From NCBI GenBank assembly GCA_964554875.1, contig CAZKQJ010000001.1:142007-206006 (forward strand): DNA of 64,000 nucleotides, in the 5' to 3' direction. Position 1 is the stretch's first letter; the number at the start of each line of letters is the position of its first letter. Made by a program: the position numbers and the translations under genes. Shown here piece after piece: positions 50,781-58,788 of the stretch. The DNA is from Marispirochaeta sp964554875. GTDB taxonomy: Bacteria; Spirochaetota; Spirochaetia; JC444; Marispirochaetaceae. The notes beneath the pieces were generated by a model. It saw nothing but the letters and a program-made list of their open reading frames with translations. It made no database searches and was not told where the DNA came from.

Positions 50781-50850
50781 GAAGTTTCCTTGATCTCAAA
50801 GGTTCTGGAAAAAGTTGACTATACAATTCAACAATTACTACCTTCTATTC

Positions 50851-51963
50851 ATGAAACGCCAATTTTTTCAGGTTTTCCTTGTACTCATTTTTGCCCACGC
50901 CGGTTTCGGGGCTCCGGGACCGGAGGGAGAGAGAATCGACTCCATGGAGGAGTCCTTCAGGCTTGTCAGCATAACGGAAGGTATCCCCAATCCCTGGTCC
51001 TTTGTTTTCCTGCCCGGAGGGGATGTGCTGATTACCCAGCGATCCGGGAGACTCTGGCGCCTCGAGCCGGTATCAGGGCGGCGCAGCGAGATCAGCGGGC
51101 TTCCGGAGATCGAGGCGGGGGGGCAGGGCGGACTGCTGGATATAGTTCTGCATCCCGGCTACTCCCGGAACGGCTGGATCTACATGAGCCACGTCGTCTC
51201 TTCCGCCGGGGGCTATGCTACCGCCGTAAGCCGCGCCCGGCTTGACGGAAACAGGCTCACCGGTCTGGAAAGGGTCGTTACAGCCAATAATGCCGGCGGT
51301 ACCACCCGCCACTTCGGGTCCCGGCTGGTATTTGACGACGAGGGCTATCTGTATGTGTCCCTTGGCGACCGGGGAGAGGACCGGCGGGCCCAGGATCTTT
51401 CCGACCACGCCGGCACCCTTCTGCGCATTCATGATGACGGGAGAATTCCCGGTGACAATCCCTACGGGGCAGCCTTCAGCTACGGCCACCGGAACGTGCA
51501 GGGAATGGTTTTTGACCCTGTAAGCCGCGAGGTCTGGGTCCATGAGCACGGCGCCCGGGGCGGGGACGAGGTGAATGTTATCAAAAGGGGCGCAAATTAC
51601 GGCTGGCCCCGTATCAGTTACGGCAGGCACTACGACGGATCGAAGATAGGCATCGGAAGCAGCGCTCCAGGAATGGAGCAGCCCCTCATTTACTGGGACC
51701 CGTCCATAGCTCCTTCCGGGATGGCGGTGTACACAGGGAATGCCTTTCCTTCCTGGAAGGGGGATATCTTCGTCGGTGCCCTGGCCGGCAGGCACCTGCG
51801 ACGGCTCGAGAGGGACGGCGAGGCGATAGTATCCCAGGAGGTTCTGCTGGATAATCGTGTCGGGAGAATTCGGGATGTCCGTCAGGGACCGGATGGAAAA
51901 CTGTATATATTGACTGACGAGCGGAACGGAAGCCTTTATCGTCTGGAGCCCCTTGAATCCTGA
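50851..51963 (+). CDS. PQQ-dependent sugar dehydrogenase-like beta-propeller (GSDH/YliI family), secreted
   Basis: A 370-residue periplasmic protein. A signal peptide covers residues 1-20 (MKRQFFQVFLVLIFAHAG). The mature part is a six-bladed propeller of the soluble aldose dehydrogenase (Asd/YliI) type, with PNPWSFVFLPGG, ITQRSGRLWRL, TTRHFGSRLVF, YGHRNVQGMVF, WVHEHGARGGDEVN and NYGWPRISYG in order. It would oxidise aldoses with PQQ, but no PQQ-synthesis gene is in the window. The ATG at 50851 has no Shine-Dalgarno. TTGACT at 50815 may be its -35. Confidence 0.82.
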   Translation: MKRQFFQVFLVLIFAHAGFGAPGPEGERIDSMEESFRLVSITEGIPNPWSFVFLPGGDVLITQRSGRLWRLEPVSGRRSEISGLPEIEAGGQGGLLDIVLHPGYSRNGWIYMSHVVSSAGGYATAVSRARLDGNRLTGLERVVTANNAGGTTRHFGSRLVFDDEGYLYVSLGDRGEDRRAQDLSDHAGTLLRIHDDGRIPGDNPYGAAFSYGHRNVQGMVFDPVSREVWVHEHGARGGDEVNVIKRGANYGWPRISYGRHYDGSKIGIGSSAPGMEQPLIYWDPSIAPSGMAVYTGNAFPSWKGDIFVGALAGRHLRRLERDGEAIVSQEVLLDNRVGRIRDVRQGPDGKLYILTDERNGSLYRLEPLES

Positions 51964-52039
51964 TTAATCCGGGGAGACTCTGGCATCCTGCTCCGGGATG
52001 GGTTATGCTCCAGAATAGATGTACAGCAAAGGAGAAGGT

Positions 52040-53452
52040 ATGGGTATACGGATCTACTCTAAAGGAGCTGCCCGGGAGGTCACAGGTTCCCGGCATTACC
52101 TCGAAGTTGACGGAACCAGGGTACAGATAGACTGTGGTGCCTTTCAGGGACACAGGAAAGAGGCGGAAGAAAAGAACCGGGCAATCCCCGGGGATATTGA
52201 AAACGTCTCCGCCGTGGTGCTGACTCATGCCCATTTTGATCACAGCGGCATGCTCCCCCTTCTTCCAAAGGGCGGTTACCGGGGGAATATTTACGCCACT
52301 CCGGCGACCCGGGACCTGGCCTCCCTGATCATGATGGACAGCGCCAAGATCCAGGCCAGGGACATCGAATTCCTCAAAAAGAAAGCCCAGAAAGCGGGCC
52401 ATGAGTTCGACGGAGAGGTGCTGTACGAAGAACAGAACGTCGTCGATGCGGTGAATCAGTTTGTGACTATCGGCTATCGCAGGCCGATCTACATTGCGCC
52501 GCAGATAGAGCTGAGCCTCTACGACGCGGGGCATATACTGGGCTCCTCCTCGGCGGTATTCAATGTCTCGGTCAACGGATCATCCGAACCCCTGCGGATC
52601 GCCTACGCGGGCGACCTGGGAAGAAAAGACCGGGCCATTATCCGGGATCCCGACAGAATTCCCGATCCGGACTACCTGATCATGGAGAGTACCTACGGAG
52701 ACCGGCTTCACGGCAAGACCGTGGATGCCATGGAAAAACTGGCGGAGGTTGTCAGCAGCACCGCCTCGAAGGGGGGAAAGATCGTAATCCCCGCCTTTGC
52801 CGTTGAGCGCACCCAGGAGATTATCTACTATCTGCATCTGTTGACCGATCAGGGAAAGATCCCGGAGATCCCCATCTTTGTGGACAGTCCCATGGCCACC
52901 AACGCGACCTCTATTTTCCGGGTACACCCGGAATGCTACGATACGGCGACAAACGAAGCGTTCATCCGGCACCACAAGAACCCTTTCGGCTTCAACAACC
53001 TGCGCTATACCGCCAGTGTCCAGGAGTCCAAGGATATCAACGAGGTCAGGGGCCCGGCTATAATCATCTCCGCCGACGGCATGTGCGAAGCCGGCAGGAT
53101 CCGCCATCATCTGGTACAGCATGTCGGCGACCCGGCAAGCACAATCCTGGTGGTAGGTTATATGGCAAAACACACCCTGGGGCGGCGTATCGTGGAGGGA
53201 CAGAAGGAGCTGAAGATCTTTGGCGACACCTTTGTAAGGCGTGCCAGGGTCGAGAAGATCGACGCCTTCAGCGCCCATGCGGACTACAATGAGATAAAGG
53301 ATTACATAAGGCAGCTGGACCTCAAGCGGCTGAAAAAGGTTTTCCTGGTCCACGGAGAAGACGAAGCCCAGACCAATCTTCAGAAGGTGCTCCTCAAGGC
53401 AGGGGTGCAGGCGGTGGAGATCGTCGAGGCCGGGAAGGTCTACGAGTTGTAG
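52040..53452 (+). CDS. MBL-fold beta-CASP RNA-processing exonuclease-like protein
   Basis: A 470-residue metallo-beta-lactamase/beta-CASP protein. Seen: motif 2 LTHAHFDHSG near residue 63, the AYAGDLGRKDR motif near 195, IMESTYGDRLHG near 215, the beta-CASP segment with FVDSPMATNA and SADGMCEAGRIRHHL (near 350), and the final HADYNEIKDYI and VHGEDEAQTNL. It probably cleaves RNA. AAGGAG lies seven bases before the ATG at 52040. An upstream in-frame ATG at 52019 lies before this Shine-Dalgarno and was rejected. Confidence 0.88.
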   Translation: MGIRIYSKGAAREVTGSRHYLEVDGTRVQIDCGAFQGHRKEAEEKNRAIPGDIENVSAVVLTHAHFDHSGMLPLLPKGGYRGNIYATPATRDLASLIMMDSAKIQARDIEFLKKKAQKAGHEFDGEVLYEEQNVVDAVNQFVTIGYRRPIYIAPQIELSLYDAGHILGSSSAVFNVSVNGSSEPLRIAYAGDLGRKDRAIIRDPDRIPDPDYLIMESTYGDRLHGKTVDAMEKLAEVVSSTASKGGKIVIPAFAVERTQEIIYYLHLLTDQGKIPEIPIFVDSPMATNATSIFRVHPECYDTATNEAFIRHHKNPFGFNNLRYTASVQESKDINEVRGPAIIISADGMCEAGRIRHHLVQHVGDPASTILVVGYMAKHTLGRRIVEGQKELKIFGDTFVRRARVEKIDAFSAHADYNEIKDYIRQLDLKRLKKVFLVHGEDEAQTNLQKVLLKAGVQAVEIVEAGKVYEL

Positions 53453-53458
53453 CGCCTT

Positions 53459-54475
53459 TCAGCCCTCGGCGTATTTGAACATCATCTCCAGGCTCTTTTT
53501 GGCCCTTACTCGTATTTCCTCATCCAGTCGGACATAGTCCTCGGGCCTGGGGTCCTTCAGTACCCGCAGAATATTCTCCAGACTGTTGGACTTCATGTAT
53601 TTACACATCTGGCAGGCTCCGAGGAAATTCTTGCCGGGTTTCTCCACTTCTATGCGGCTGATGAGCCCGCATTCGGTGAGCATCATCACCTTCTCCCCCG
53701 GGAGTTCCTGGATCTTCTTGAACATCTGACTGGTGGATCCCACGAAGTCGACCTTGCGGACTACCTCCGGCTTGCACTCGGGGTGGGCCATAACGTAGAT
53801 ATCCGGATGGGCAGAGCGGAACTCGTCGATCATCCTGGGCTCGAACTCCTCATGAACATAGCAGGTGCCGTTCCAGAGGCGTATATCCTTTTTGACCCCC
53901 CGGCGCTGCATCTCGTCGATGATGTTCATGCCCATCAGTCTGTCCGGCAGAAAGTAGATCTTGTCCGACGGGTAGTTCTCGATGATCTTGTAGACGTTCG
54001 AGCTGGTAACGCTGACGTCGCATTCCGCCTTTACCGCCGCGGTGGTGTTGATGTAGCAGATAAAGGCGTAGTCCGGGAATTCCGTTTTAAGTGTGCGTAC
54101 GTCGGATGCGCTAATGCTGTCCGCCAGGGAGCAGGCGGGATCGGTCCCCGGAATCAACACCTCTTTATGGGGACTCAGGATTTTGGCGGTTTCTCCCATA
54201 AAGCGGACCGCCGCAAAGACAATCAGGTCCGCCTCCGCCTCCAGGGCATTCTTCGACAGCTCGTAGGAGTCCCCGGAGTAGTCCGATACGGAGTAGATAA
54301 TGTCCGGGGTCACATAGGAGTGGGCCAGGATTACCGCGTTTTTCTCTCTCTTGAGCCTCTCGATCTCTTCTATGACGGGCATTGATTTTTCTATGTGCTG
54401 TTTCAGGTCCTCGTCCCTGATGCTCGAGAATCTGACCTGCTGGAGCCGGGTAAAAAGTTTCTCCGCGGTGACCAT
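53459..54475 (-). CDS. nadA: Quinolinate synthase A
   Basis: A 338-residue Fe-S enzyme that condenses iminoaspartate with dihydroxyacetone phosphate to give quinolinate for NAD. Seen: the three cluster Cys in GTDPACSLADS (near 113), GTCYVHEEF (near 203) and GACQMCKYMKSN (near 290), and the AHPECKPEVV motif near 230. nadB and nadC are not in the window. It converges on the beta-CASP gene with six bases between the stops. An operator-like dyad overlaps its -10 box. Confidence 0.95.
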   Translation of the reverse strand: MVTAEKLFTRLQQVRFSSIRDEDLKQHIEKSMPVIEEIERLKREKNAVILAHSYVTPDIIYSVSDYSGDSYELSKNALEAEADLIVFAAVRFMGETAKILSPHKEVLIPGTDPACSLADSISASDVRTLKTEFPDYAFICYINTTAAVKAECDVSVTSSNVYKIIENYPSDKIYFLPDRLMGMNIIDEMQRRGVKKDIRLWNGTCYVHEEFEPRMIDEFRSAHPDIYVMAHPECKPEVVRKVDFVGSTSQMFKKIQELPGEKVMMLTECGLISRIEVEKPGKNFLGACQMCKYMKSNSLENILRVLKDPRPEDYVRLDEEIRVRAKKSLEMMFKYAEG

Positions 54476-54499
54476 GAAAACCCCCTTTCGGCCGGGTAA

Positions 54500-54547
54500 A
54501 TAGATTAGTGCATATCTAATCTATACCGGAAGCTGAAGTCTGTTCAA
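54500..54547 (-). promoter_or_regulatory. nadA promoter with 9-bp dyad over the -10 box
   Basis: Minus strand: TTGAAC (54547-54542), a 16-base spacer and TATAGA (54525-54520). ATAGATTAG (54500-54508) and CTAATCTAT (54516-54524) are perfect inverted repeats with a seven-base spacer. They cover the -10 and the start point, which is consistent with an NAD- or niacin-responsive repressor. The repressor family cannot be named from the site. Confidence 0.6.
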
Positions 54548-54568
54548 TGGTATCAACCTGGTTTCCGG

Positions 54569-54597
54569 TTTTCATTCTTCCCTTTGAGGCGTATACT
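54569..54597 (+). promoter_or_regulatory. Leaderless promoter of the SDR gene
   Basis: TTTTCA (54569-54574), a 17-base spacer and TATACT (54592-54597). It ends seven bases before the ATG at 54605, with no Shine-Dalgarno. Confidence 0.5.
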
Positions 54598-54604
54598 GAT
54601 TCCC

Positions 54605-55411
54605 ATGGAAAAACAGATTGCAGTTGTTACCGGAGCGAGTTCCGGAATAGGCCGTGCCTTTGCAGAAGAATATGCCCGCCGCGGCTACAACCTGATTCTT
54701 ACAGGAAGACGTACCGGTGTTCTGGATACTTTTTCAGCGGAACTTCGGGAACGATGGAGTATCGAGGTGGAAACAGCCATCTTTGATCTCTCCGACTCGG
54801 AAGAACTTGAACTTTTTGCCGGTAATATAGCGGCACGACGGATTTCGGTGCTTGTAAACAACGCCGGCTTCGGCAGCCCCAGGGCTTTCAGCGTGGATGC
54901 CTATGAGAACCAGCTGCGGATGATAAAAGTGCATGTCGAGGCAGTGGTTCGCCTGTGTCATGCCGTACTCCCTGCAATGCGGGAGGAGGGGGAGGGGACC
55001 ATCATAAACGTTTCTTCCCTGGCAAGCTTTTTTCCCGCCCCCCTGGACGCCCTGTACAGCGGTACCAAGGCCTTTTTGACCCGCTTTTCCGAAGCCCTGC
55101 AGCTTGAGCATTCCGGTACCGGCATCCGCGTGCAGGCCCTCTGTCCCGGATTTATCCGCACCGAATTTCACGAGCGTCTTGGCCTGGGAAAGGATTTCAA
55201 CCGGAAAAGTTCAGGTATCTTCCGCTGGATGGAACCGCAGCAGCTGGTTAAAGCGTCCCTCAAGGCACTGGATCGCCATAAACCCCCCGTAATAGTCGTG
55301 CCGGGTCTTTTTTACCGTTTTCTGTACCTGATTCACAAGCTTTTTCCCCGCAGCATTATCTACCGCAGCATGGACGGCCGCATGATGAACCGGGTGGATG
55401 ACCAGGAATAA
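54605..55411 (+). CDS. Short-chain dehydrogenase/reductase (DltE-like)
   Basis: A 268-residue SDR. Seen: the nucleotide loop TGASSGIGRAF (residues 9-19), NNAGFG near 87, the catalytic Ser in INVSSLASFFPAP near 135 and the YSGTKAF Tyr-Lys pair near 153. It is a classical SDR with a slightly extended C-terminus (YRFLYLIHKLFPRSIIYRS), similar to DltE/YqjQ-type proteins. The substrate is unknown. It is divergent from nadA. Confidence 0.85.
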   Translation: MEKQIAVVTGASSGIGRAFAEEYARRGYNLILTGRRTGVLDTFSAELRERWSIEVETAIFDLSDSEELELFAGNIAARRISVLVNNAGFGSPRAFSVDAYENQLRMIKVHVEAVVRLCHAVLPAMREEGEGTIINVSSLASFFPAPLDALYSGTKAFLTRFSEALQLEHSGTGIRVQALCPGFIRTEFHERLGLGKDFNRKSSGIFRWMEPQQLVKASLKALDRHKPPVIVVPGLFYRFLYLIHKLFPRSIIYRSMDGRMMNRVDDQE

Positions 55412-55429
55412 TCCTGTAGAGCTCCCCTT

Positions 55430-55472
55430 GGTAACAAATGTTACCTACTTTGTCTGGATTGTACCGTATACT
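55430..55472 (+). promoter_or_regulatory. fprA promoter with CRP/FNR-type site (HcpR-like)
   Basis: GGTAAC-AAAT-GTTACC (55430-55445) is a perfect dyad. TATACT (55467-55472) is the likely -10, and no -35 box is visible. With a start seven bases after the -10, the dyad is centred at -41.5, the class II position of CRP/FNR-family activators. GTAAC-N4-GTTAC is, from memory, a consensus described for HcpR, a nitrosative-stress regulator, which fits a flavodiiron NO reductase. Confidence 0.6.
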
Positions 55473-55485
55473 TGTACCTGTAGCA

Positions 55486-55518
55486 GGAGGACGGTTTCGT
55501 CCGATGGCGACCGTAAAA
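55486..55518 (+). repeat. 33-bp direct repeat, copy 1 (fprA leader)
   Basis: Identical to 55566-55598, offset by 80 bases. It contains the small hairpin GGACG-GTTT-CGTCC and the longer-range pair ACGGT/ACCGT. It lies in the predicted fprA 5' leader. Confidence 0.85.
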
Positions 55519-55565
55519 GAGTGAAGGGACGGCTTTGCCGGCCCTGGACGAAGCTGAGCGGAGCC

Positions 55566-55598
55566 GGAGGACGGTTTCGTCCGATGGCGACCGTAAAA
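55566..55598 (+). repeat. 33-bp direct repeat, copy 2 (fprA leader)
   Basis: The second identical copy, ending where the fprA Shine-Dalgarno (AGGAGG, 55599-55604) begins. The 47 bases between copies also hold GGACGAA (complementary to the TTCGTCC of the repeat) and GGCTTTGCC, so the whole region can fold extensively. It looks like a small interspersed palindromic repeat unit. Confidence 0.85.
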
Positions 55599-55608
55599 AG
55601 GAGGAGAT

Positions 55609-56805
55609 ATGGAACGGAATATCAAGAACAACATTACCTGGGTGGGAAAGATTGACTGGGAGCTGACCAGATTTCACGGCGATGAGTATTCGACCCATCG
55701 CGGGAGTTCCTACAACTCCTATCTTGTTCAGGAAGAGAAGACCGCACTGATCGATACGGTCTGGTCTCCCTTTGCAAAGGAGTACGTGGCCAACCTGGAA
55801 AAGGTGGTCGATCTGAACAAGATCGATTATGTCATCGCGAATCACGCCGAGGTTGACCACAGCGGCGCCCTGCCGGATCTGATGGCAAAGATCCCGGATG
55901 TGCCGATCTACTGTACCGCCAACGGGGTCAAGTCCCTCAAGGGCCACTACCATCAGGACTGGAACTTCGTGACCGTAAAAACCGGGGATACCCTGGACCT
56001 GGGGAACGGCAAACAGCTGGTCTTTATTGAAGCTCCCATGCTCCACTGGCCGGACAGCATGTTCTGTTACCTGACCGGGGATGCGGTTCTTTTCAGTAAT
56101 GATGCCTTCGGACAGCACTACGCCTCGGAGTATCTTTTCAACGACCTGGTTGACCAGACGGAACTCTATGAAGAGGCGGTCAAGTATTATGCCAATATCC
56201 TGACCCCCTTCTCGGGCTTTGTTACTAAAAAGATCAACGAGGTCCTTGGCCTCAATGTTCCGGTTGACATGATTGCCACCAGCCACGGGGTAATCTGGCG
56301 GGACGATCCGACCCAGATTGTCAAGAAGTACCTGGAGTGGGCGGACGCCTACCAGGAGAACCGGATTGTACTCGTCTACGACACCATGTGGAACGGAACA
56401 CGACGCCTGGCCGAGGCTATTGCGGAGGGCATCCATGCAGCCGATGAGGCTGTGGACGTACGTCTCTTCAATATGGCCGAACGGGACAAGAATGATGTCA
56501 TCACCGAAATCTTCAAATCAAAGGCAGTGCTTCTGGGCTCTCCCACCATCAACAAGGGAATTCTGACAGCCATGGCATCCCTGATAGAAGAGGTAAAGGG
56601 CCTGAAGTTCAAAAACAAGAAGGCCGCCGCCTTCGGCTGTTACGGCTGGAGCGGAGAGTCCGTAGGTATTCTGAACGGGCAGCTTGAGGAGGCCGGTTTC
56701 GAGCTGGTTGGCGACGGAATCAAGGCCCTCTGGAACCCCGATGAAGAGAGTCTGAAAGCCGCACGAGAGTACGGAAGGAAGTTTGTGGCGGAGTTGGCAA
56801 AGTAA
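55609..56805 (+). CDS. fprA: A-type flavodiiron protein (FprA/ROO, NO or O2 reductase)
   Basis: 398 residues. The N-terminal metallo-beta-lactamase domain carries the diiron ligands in NHAEVDHSG (near 82), then MLHWPDSM near 145, NDAFGQHY near 165 and SHGVIWR near 225. The C-terminal flavodoxin domain begins at about 255 with VYDTMWNGTRRLAEAIAEG. It reduces O2 or NO to protect anaerobic metabolism, with electrons usually from rubredoxin or NADH oxidoreductases. There is no rubredoxin tail. The promoter shows an HcpR-like site and the leader contains two repeats. Confidence 0.95.
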   Translation: MERNIKNNITWVGKIDWELTRFHGDEYSTHRGSSYNSYLVQEEKTALIDTVWSPFAKEYVANLEKVVDLNKIDYVIANHAEVDHSGALPDLMAKIPDVPIYCTANGVKSLKGHYHQDWNFVTVKTGDTLDLGNGKQLVFIEAPMLHWPDSMFCYLTGDAVLFSNDAFGQHYASEYLFNDLVDQTELYEEAVKYYANILTPFSGFVTKKINEVLGLNVPVDMIATSHGVIWRDDPTQIVKKYLEWADAYQENRIVLVYDTMWNGTRRLAEAIAEGIHAADEAVDVRLFNMAERDKNDVITEIFKSKAVLLGSPTINKGILTAMASLIEEVKGLKFKNKKAAAFGCYGWSGESVGILNGQLEEAGFELVGDGIKALWNPDEESLKAAREYGRKFVAELAK

Positions 56806-56809
56806 TATG

Positions 56810-56837
56810 AAAAAGGCGGCCGGGAGGCCGCCTTTTT
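56810..56837. terminator. Bidirectional terminator between fprA and the LysM gene
   Basis: AAAAAGGCGGCC (56810-56821), loop GGGA, GGCCGCCTTTTT (56826-56837): a perfect 12-bp dyad with a T run on both strands, placed between two convergent genes. Confidence 0.93.
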
Positions 56838-56840
56838 CGT

Positions 56841-57578
56841 CTAATTCCGGGGTACCTGACTTTTTATCTCTCCGTCCACCCAGATTCCTGAACGTTCCTC
56901 GCCGGGACGGGAGGGTATGTCCATCACCATTCCCGGATACATCAGGTCCCAGTTGTCAGGCTGGGGCAGCTTGTTCTTGTTGGCCTCGTAGAGGGGCTTC
57001 CATGCGGAGGTGTCGCCGTATACGAAGGAATATCCCGCAATGCGCCAGAAGCAGTCCTCCGCGCCTGGGAGTTTTCGTACCAGGTAGGCCGCGGGAAGTC
57101 CCGATTTCGAGGGTTCCTCCTTCGGTTCCCGGGGCTGAACAACCCTGGCGCCGCCGAAGGTCTCAAGCAGGGCTATGGCTTCCCGGCTGCTCTCCGAACT
57201 CTGACTGAAGGAACCGTTGTTATAGAGTTCGCCGGCGGCTTCGATAAAACCCACCGCCTTGGCAAAATCCGCCGGGTTTTCCCTGGATCGTCCCGAGCGC
57301 TCTACCTGGCCCCGGAGGCCGACAGCCCTCTGCAGCAGCTGGTTTGCCCGGTACTGAGCCAGCATGCGAGCCACGTATTCATCAGATCTCTGGGCGTACT
57401 CCGCTGATAGCTCGGCGTATTCCCTTGCCTTCAGGTATTCCCCCTCTTCCAGGGCTTCTTCGGAGAGCTGCTTGTAGCGCAGGGACTCGCGATAATCGGG
57501 ATTATCCCGCAGATTCTGGGCGGAAACGGCAGTGATGGAAAGCACCAGTACCAGCACGAAGATTATTGTTCGTTTCAT
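56841..57578 (-). CDS. Periplasmic LysM-domain protein
   Basis: 245 residues: a signal peptide (about 1-20, cleavage at VSAQN), an Ala/Glu-rich helical region that looks like tetratricopeptide or coiled-coil packing (about 25-140), and a C-terminal LysM-like domain (about 165-235) with YLVRKLPGAEDCFWRIAGY, NKLPQPDNWDLMYPGMVMDI. The variant LysM with an internal Cys is common in spirochaetes and would bind peptidoglycan. It is coupled to the upstream lipoprotein gene by an ATGA overlap. Confidence 0.8.
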   Translation of the reverse strand: MKRTIIFVLVLVLSITAVSAQNLRDNPDYRESLRYKQLSEEALEEGEYLKAREYAELSAEYAQRSDEYVARMLAQYRANQLLQRAVGLRGQVERSGRSRENPADFAKAVGFIEAAGELYNNGSFSQSSESSREAIALLETFGGARVVQPREPKEEPSKSGLPAAYLVRKLPGAEDCFWRIAGYSFVYGDTSAWKPLYEANKNKLPQPDNWDLMYPGMVMDIPSRPGEERSGIWVDGEIKSQVPRN

Positions 57579-57994
57579 TCTTCTTCCTCCTCAAGGCCGG
57601 CTTCCCTGCGGGCTTCTGCTGCGTTCTGCTCAACTGTGCTGAGGGCGCTCTGGGCCTTTTCCAGTGCCTCGATAGCGGCCTCCCGGTTGGCCTTTGCCTC
57701 TTCGAAGGCTGCAAGATAGGTCTGTTCCGCTTCTTCGTATTTTGCCCTCGCCGCATCCCATTGTCTGTTGCGCTCTGCGCTCCGGGCTTCCGAGTAGAGA
57801 TCCTGTGCCTGGGCATAAGTCTCGGGAGCACCCTTTGCGGCTTTCAGGGAGTCGGCCTGTGCCTTGGCGTCCTCCGCTTTTTGTCTGAAAGCGCTGAGAT
57901 CGACAGTCTCTACCTGGGTCGGTTCCGGTTCCGGCGCCGAAGCACAGGCGGCCAGAAGAGATACCAGAAGTACCGCTGCTATGAATTTTTTCAT
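57575..57994 (-). CDS. Helical lipoprotein
   Basis: A 139-residue lipoprotein: lipobox LAAC at about residue 17, a Pro/Glu segment, then one long Ala/Glu/Lys coiled-coil region (about 32-130) ending in a run of Glu. It probably lies at the cell envelope and may act with the LysM protein, whose gene overlaps it. GAGG is nine bases before the ATG. A CCCCT-TATG-AGGGG hairpin lies upstream. I recognise no named family. Confidence 0.75.
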   Translation of the reverse strand: MKKFIAAVLLVSLLAACASAPEPEPTQVETVDLSAFRQKAEDAKAQADSLKAAKGAPETYAQAQDLYSEARSAERNRQWDAARAKYEEAEQTYLAAFEEAKANREAAIEALEKAQSALSTVEQNAAEARREAGLEEEEE

Positions 57995-58056
57995 ACTACC
58001 ATCCTCATTTTACCTATTCTTACTATAGACTACCCCCTTATGAGGGGAAAATGCAA

Positions 58057-58091
58057 GAAAAAACCCGTTTCCGGGGTGGCGGAAACGGGTT
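58057..58091 (-). terminator. Rho-independent terminator of the rubrerythrin gene
   Basis: A perfect 11-bp stem, AACCCGTTTCC (58062-58072) with GGAAACGGGTT (58081-58091), is followed on the minus strand by seven T (58063-58057). Confidence 0.88.
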
Positions 58092-58113
58092 CGAAGCGAG
58101 TCAATCAATCCTT

Positions 58114-58635
58114 TCAGATATCGAGATTGGCCGGCTCATAGTATTCCCTGGGGTGTTTGCAGCAGGGACATTTTGCAGGCGGCTCGGTGCCTTCATAGAT
58201 ATAACCGCATACACCGCATTTCCAGGCAATCGGGGTTTCACGTTTGTATACAGTATCATTCTTTACCATTTCCAGCAGCCGGTCGTAGCGGTCCCGGTGA
58301 TGAGCTTCAACCTTGGCGATCTGGCTGAAGAGGGTTGCCGCTTCTTTATTGCCTTCCGCTTCCGCCTCTTTCGCGAAGGTCGGGTACATGTCGCTGGTTT
58401 CGTAGTCTTCTCCGTCCCTGGCGTCCTTCAGGTTGGAAGCTGTATCTCCCAGGTGACCTGCCAGCTTGAACTGGTCCTTGGCGTGGCGCATCTCGTTTTC
58501 GGCGGTCTCTTCAAAAATCCTGGCGATATAGTGATATCCCTCTTTTCGTGCCACCTGGGCATAGAAGGTATACTTGTTCCGTGCCTGTGATTCTCCGGCA
58601 AAAGCCGCCATCAGGTTGTCTTGAGTCTTTCCCAT
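58114..58635 (-). CDS. rbr: Rubrerythrin
   Basis: A 173-residue peroxidase: a four-helix diiron domain with AFAGESQARNKYTFYA (near 9-24), ETAENEMRHAKDQF (near 47-60) and a second Glu/His set in FSQIAKVEAHHRDRY (near 102-116), followed by a C-terminal rubredoxin domain with CGVCGYIYEG and CPCCKHP (about 140-162). It detoxifies H2O2 in anaerobes. The gene has its own promoter and a strong terminator. Confidence 0.96.
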   Translation of the reverse strand: MGKTQDNLMAAFAGESQARNKYTFYAQVARKEGYHYIARIFEETAENEMRHAKDQFKLAGHLGDTASNLKDARDGEDYETSDMYPTFAKEAEAEGNKEAATLFSQIAKVEAHHRDRYDRLLEMVKNDTVYKRETPIAWKCGVCGYIYEGTEPPAKCPCCKHPREYYEPANLDI

Positions 58636-58664
58636 TCTCGTTCTCTCCTTGAAGTGTTTATACC

Positions 58665-58693
58665 ATAATAGAATGGGTGATCTGTACTGTCAA
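58665..58693 (-). promoter_or_regulatory. Strong promoter of rubrerythrin
   Basis: Minus strand: a perfect TTGACA (58693-58688), a 17-base spacer and TATTAT (58670-58665). The leader is about 22 bases and carries AAGGAG. I see no dyad over it, in contrast to fprA. Confidence 0.7.
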
Positions 58694-58788
58694 GAATGGT
58701 TACTAAATAAAATTGCCGTGATATTGATGTTGATCTCGGTTATTTTCCATTGCATAATGACGCTTCAGGGAAGAAAAAGGAGATGAAC

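Noticed and set aside
55441..56436. Long minus-strand open frame across fprA
   Set aside because: Antisense shadow of a clear flavodiiron gene; its C-terminal part only reads through the direct repeats.
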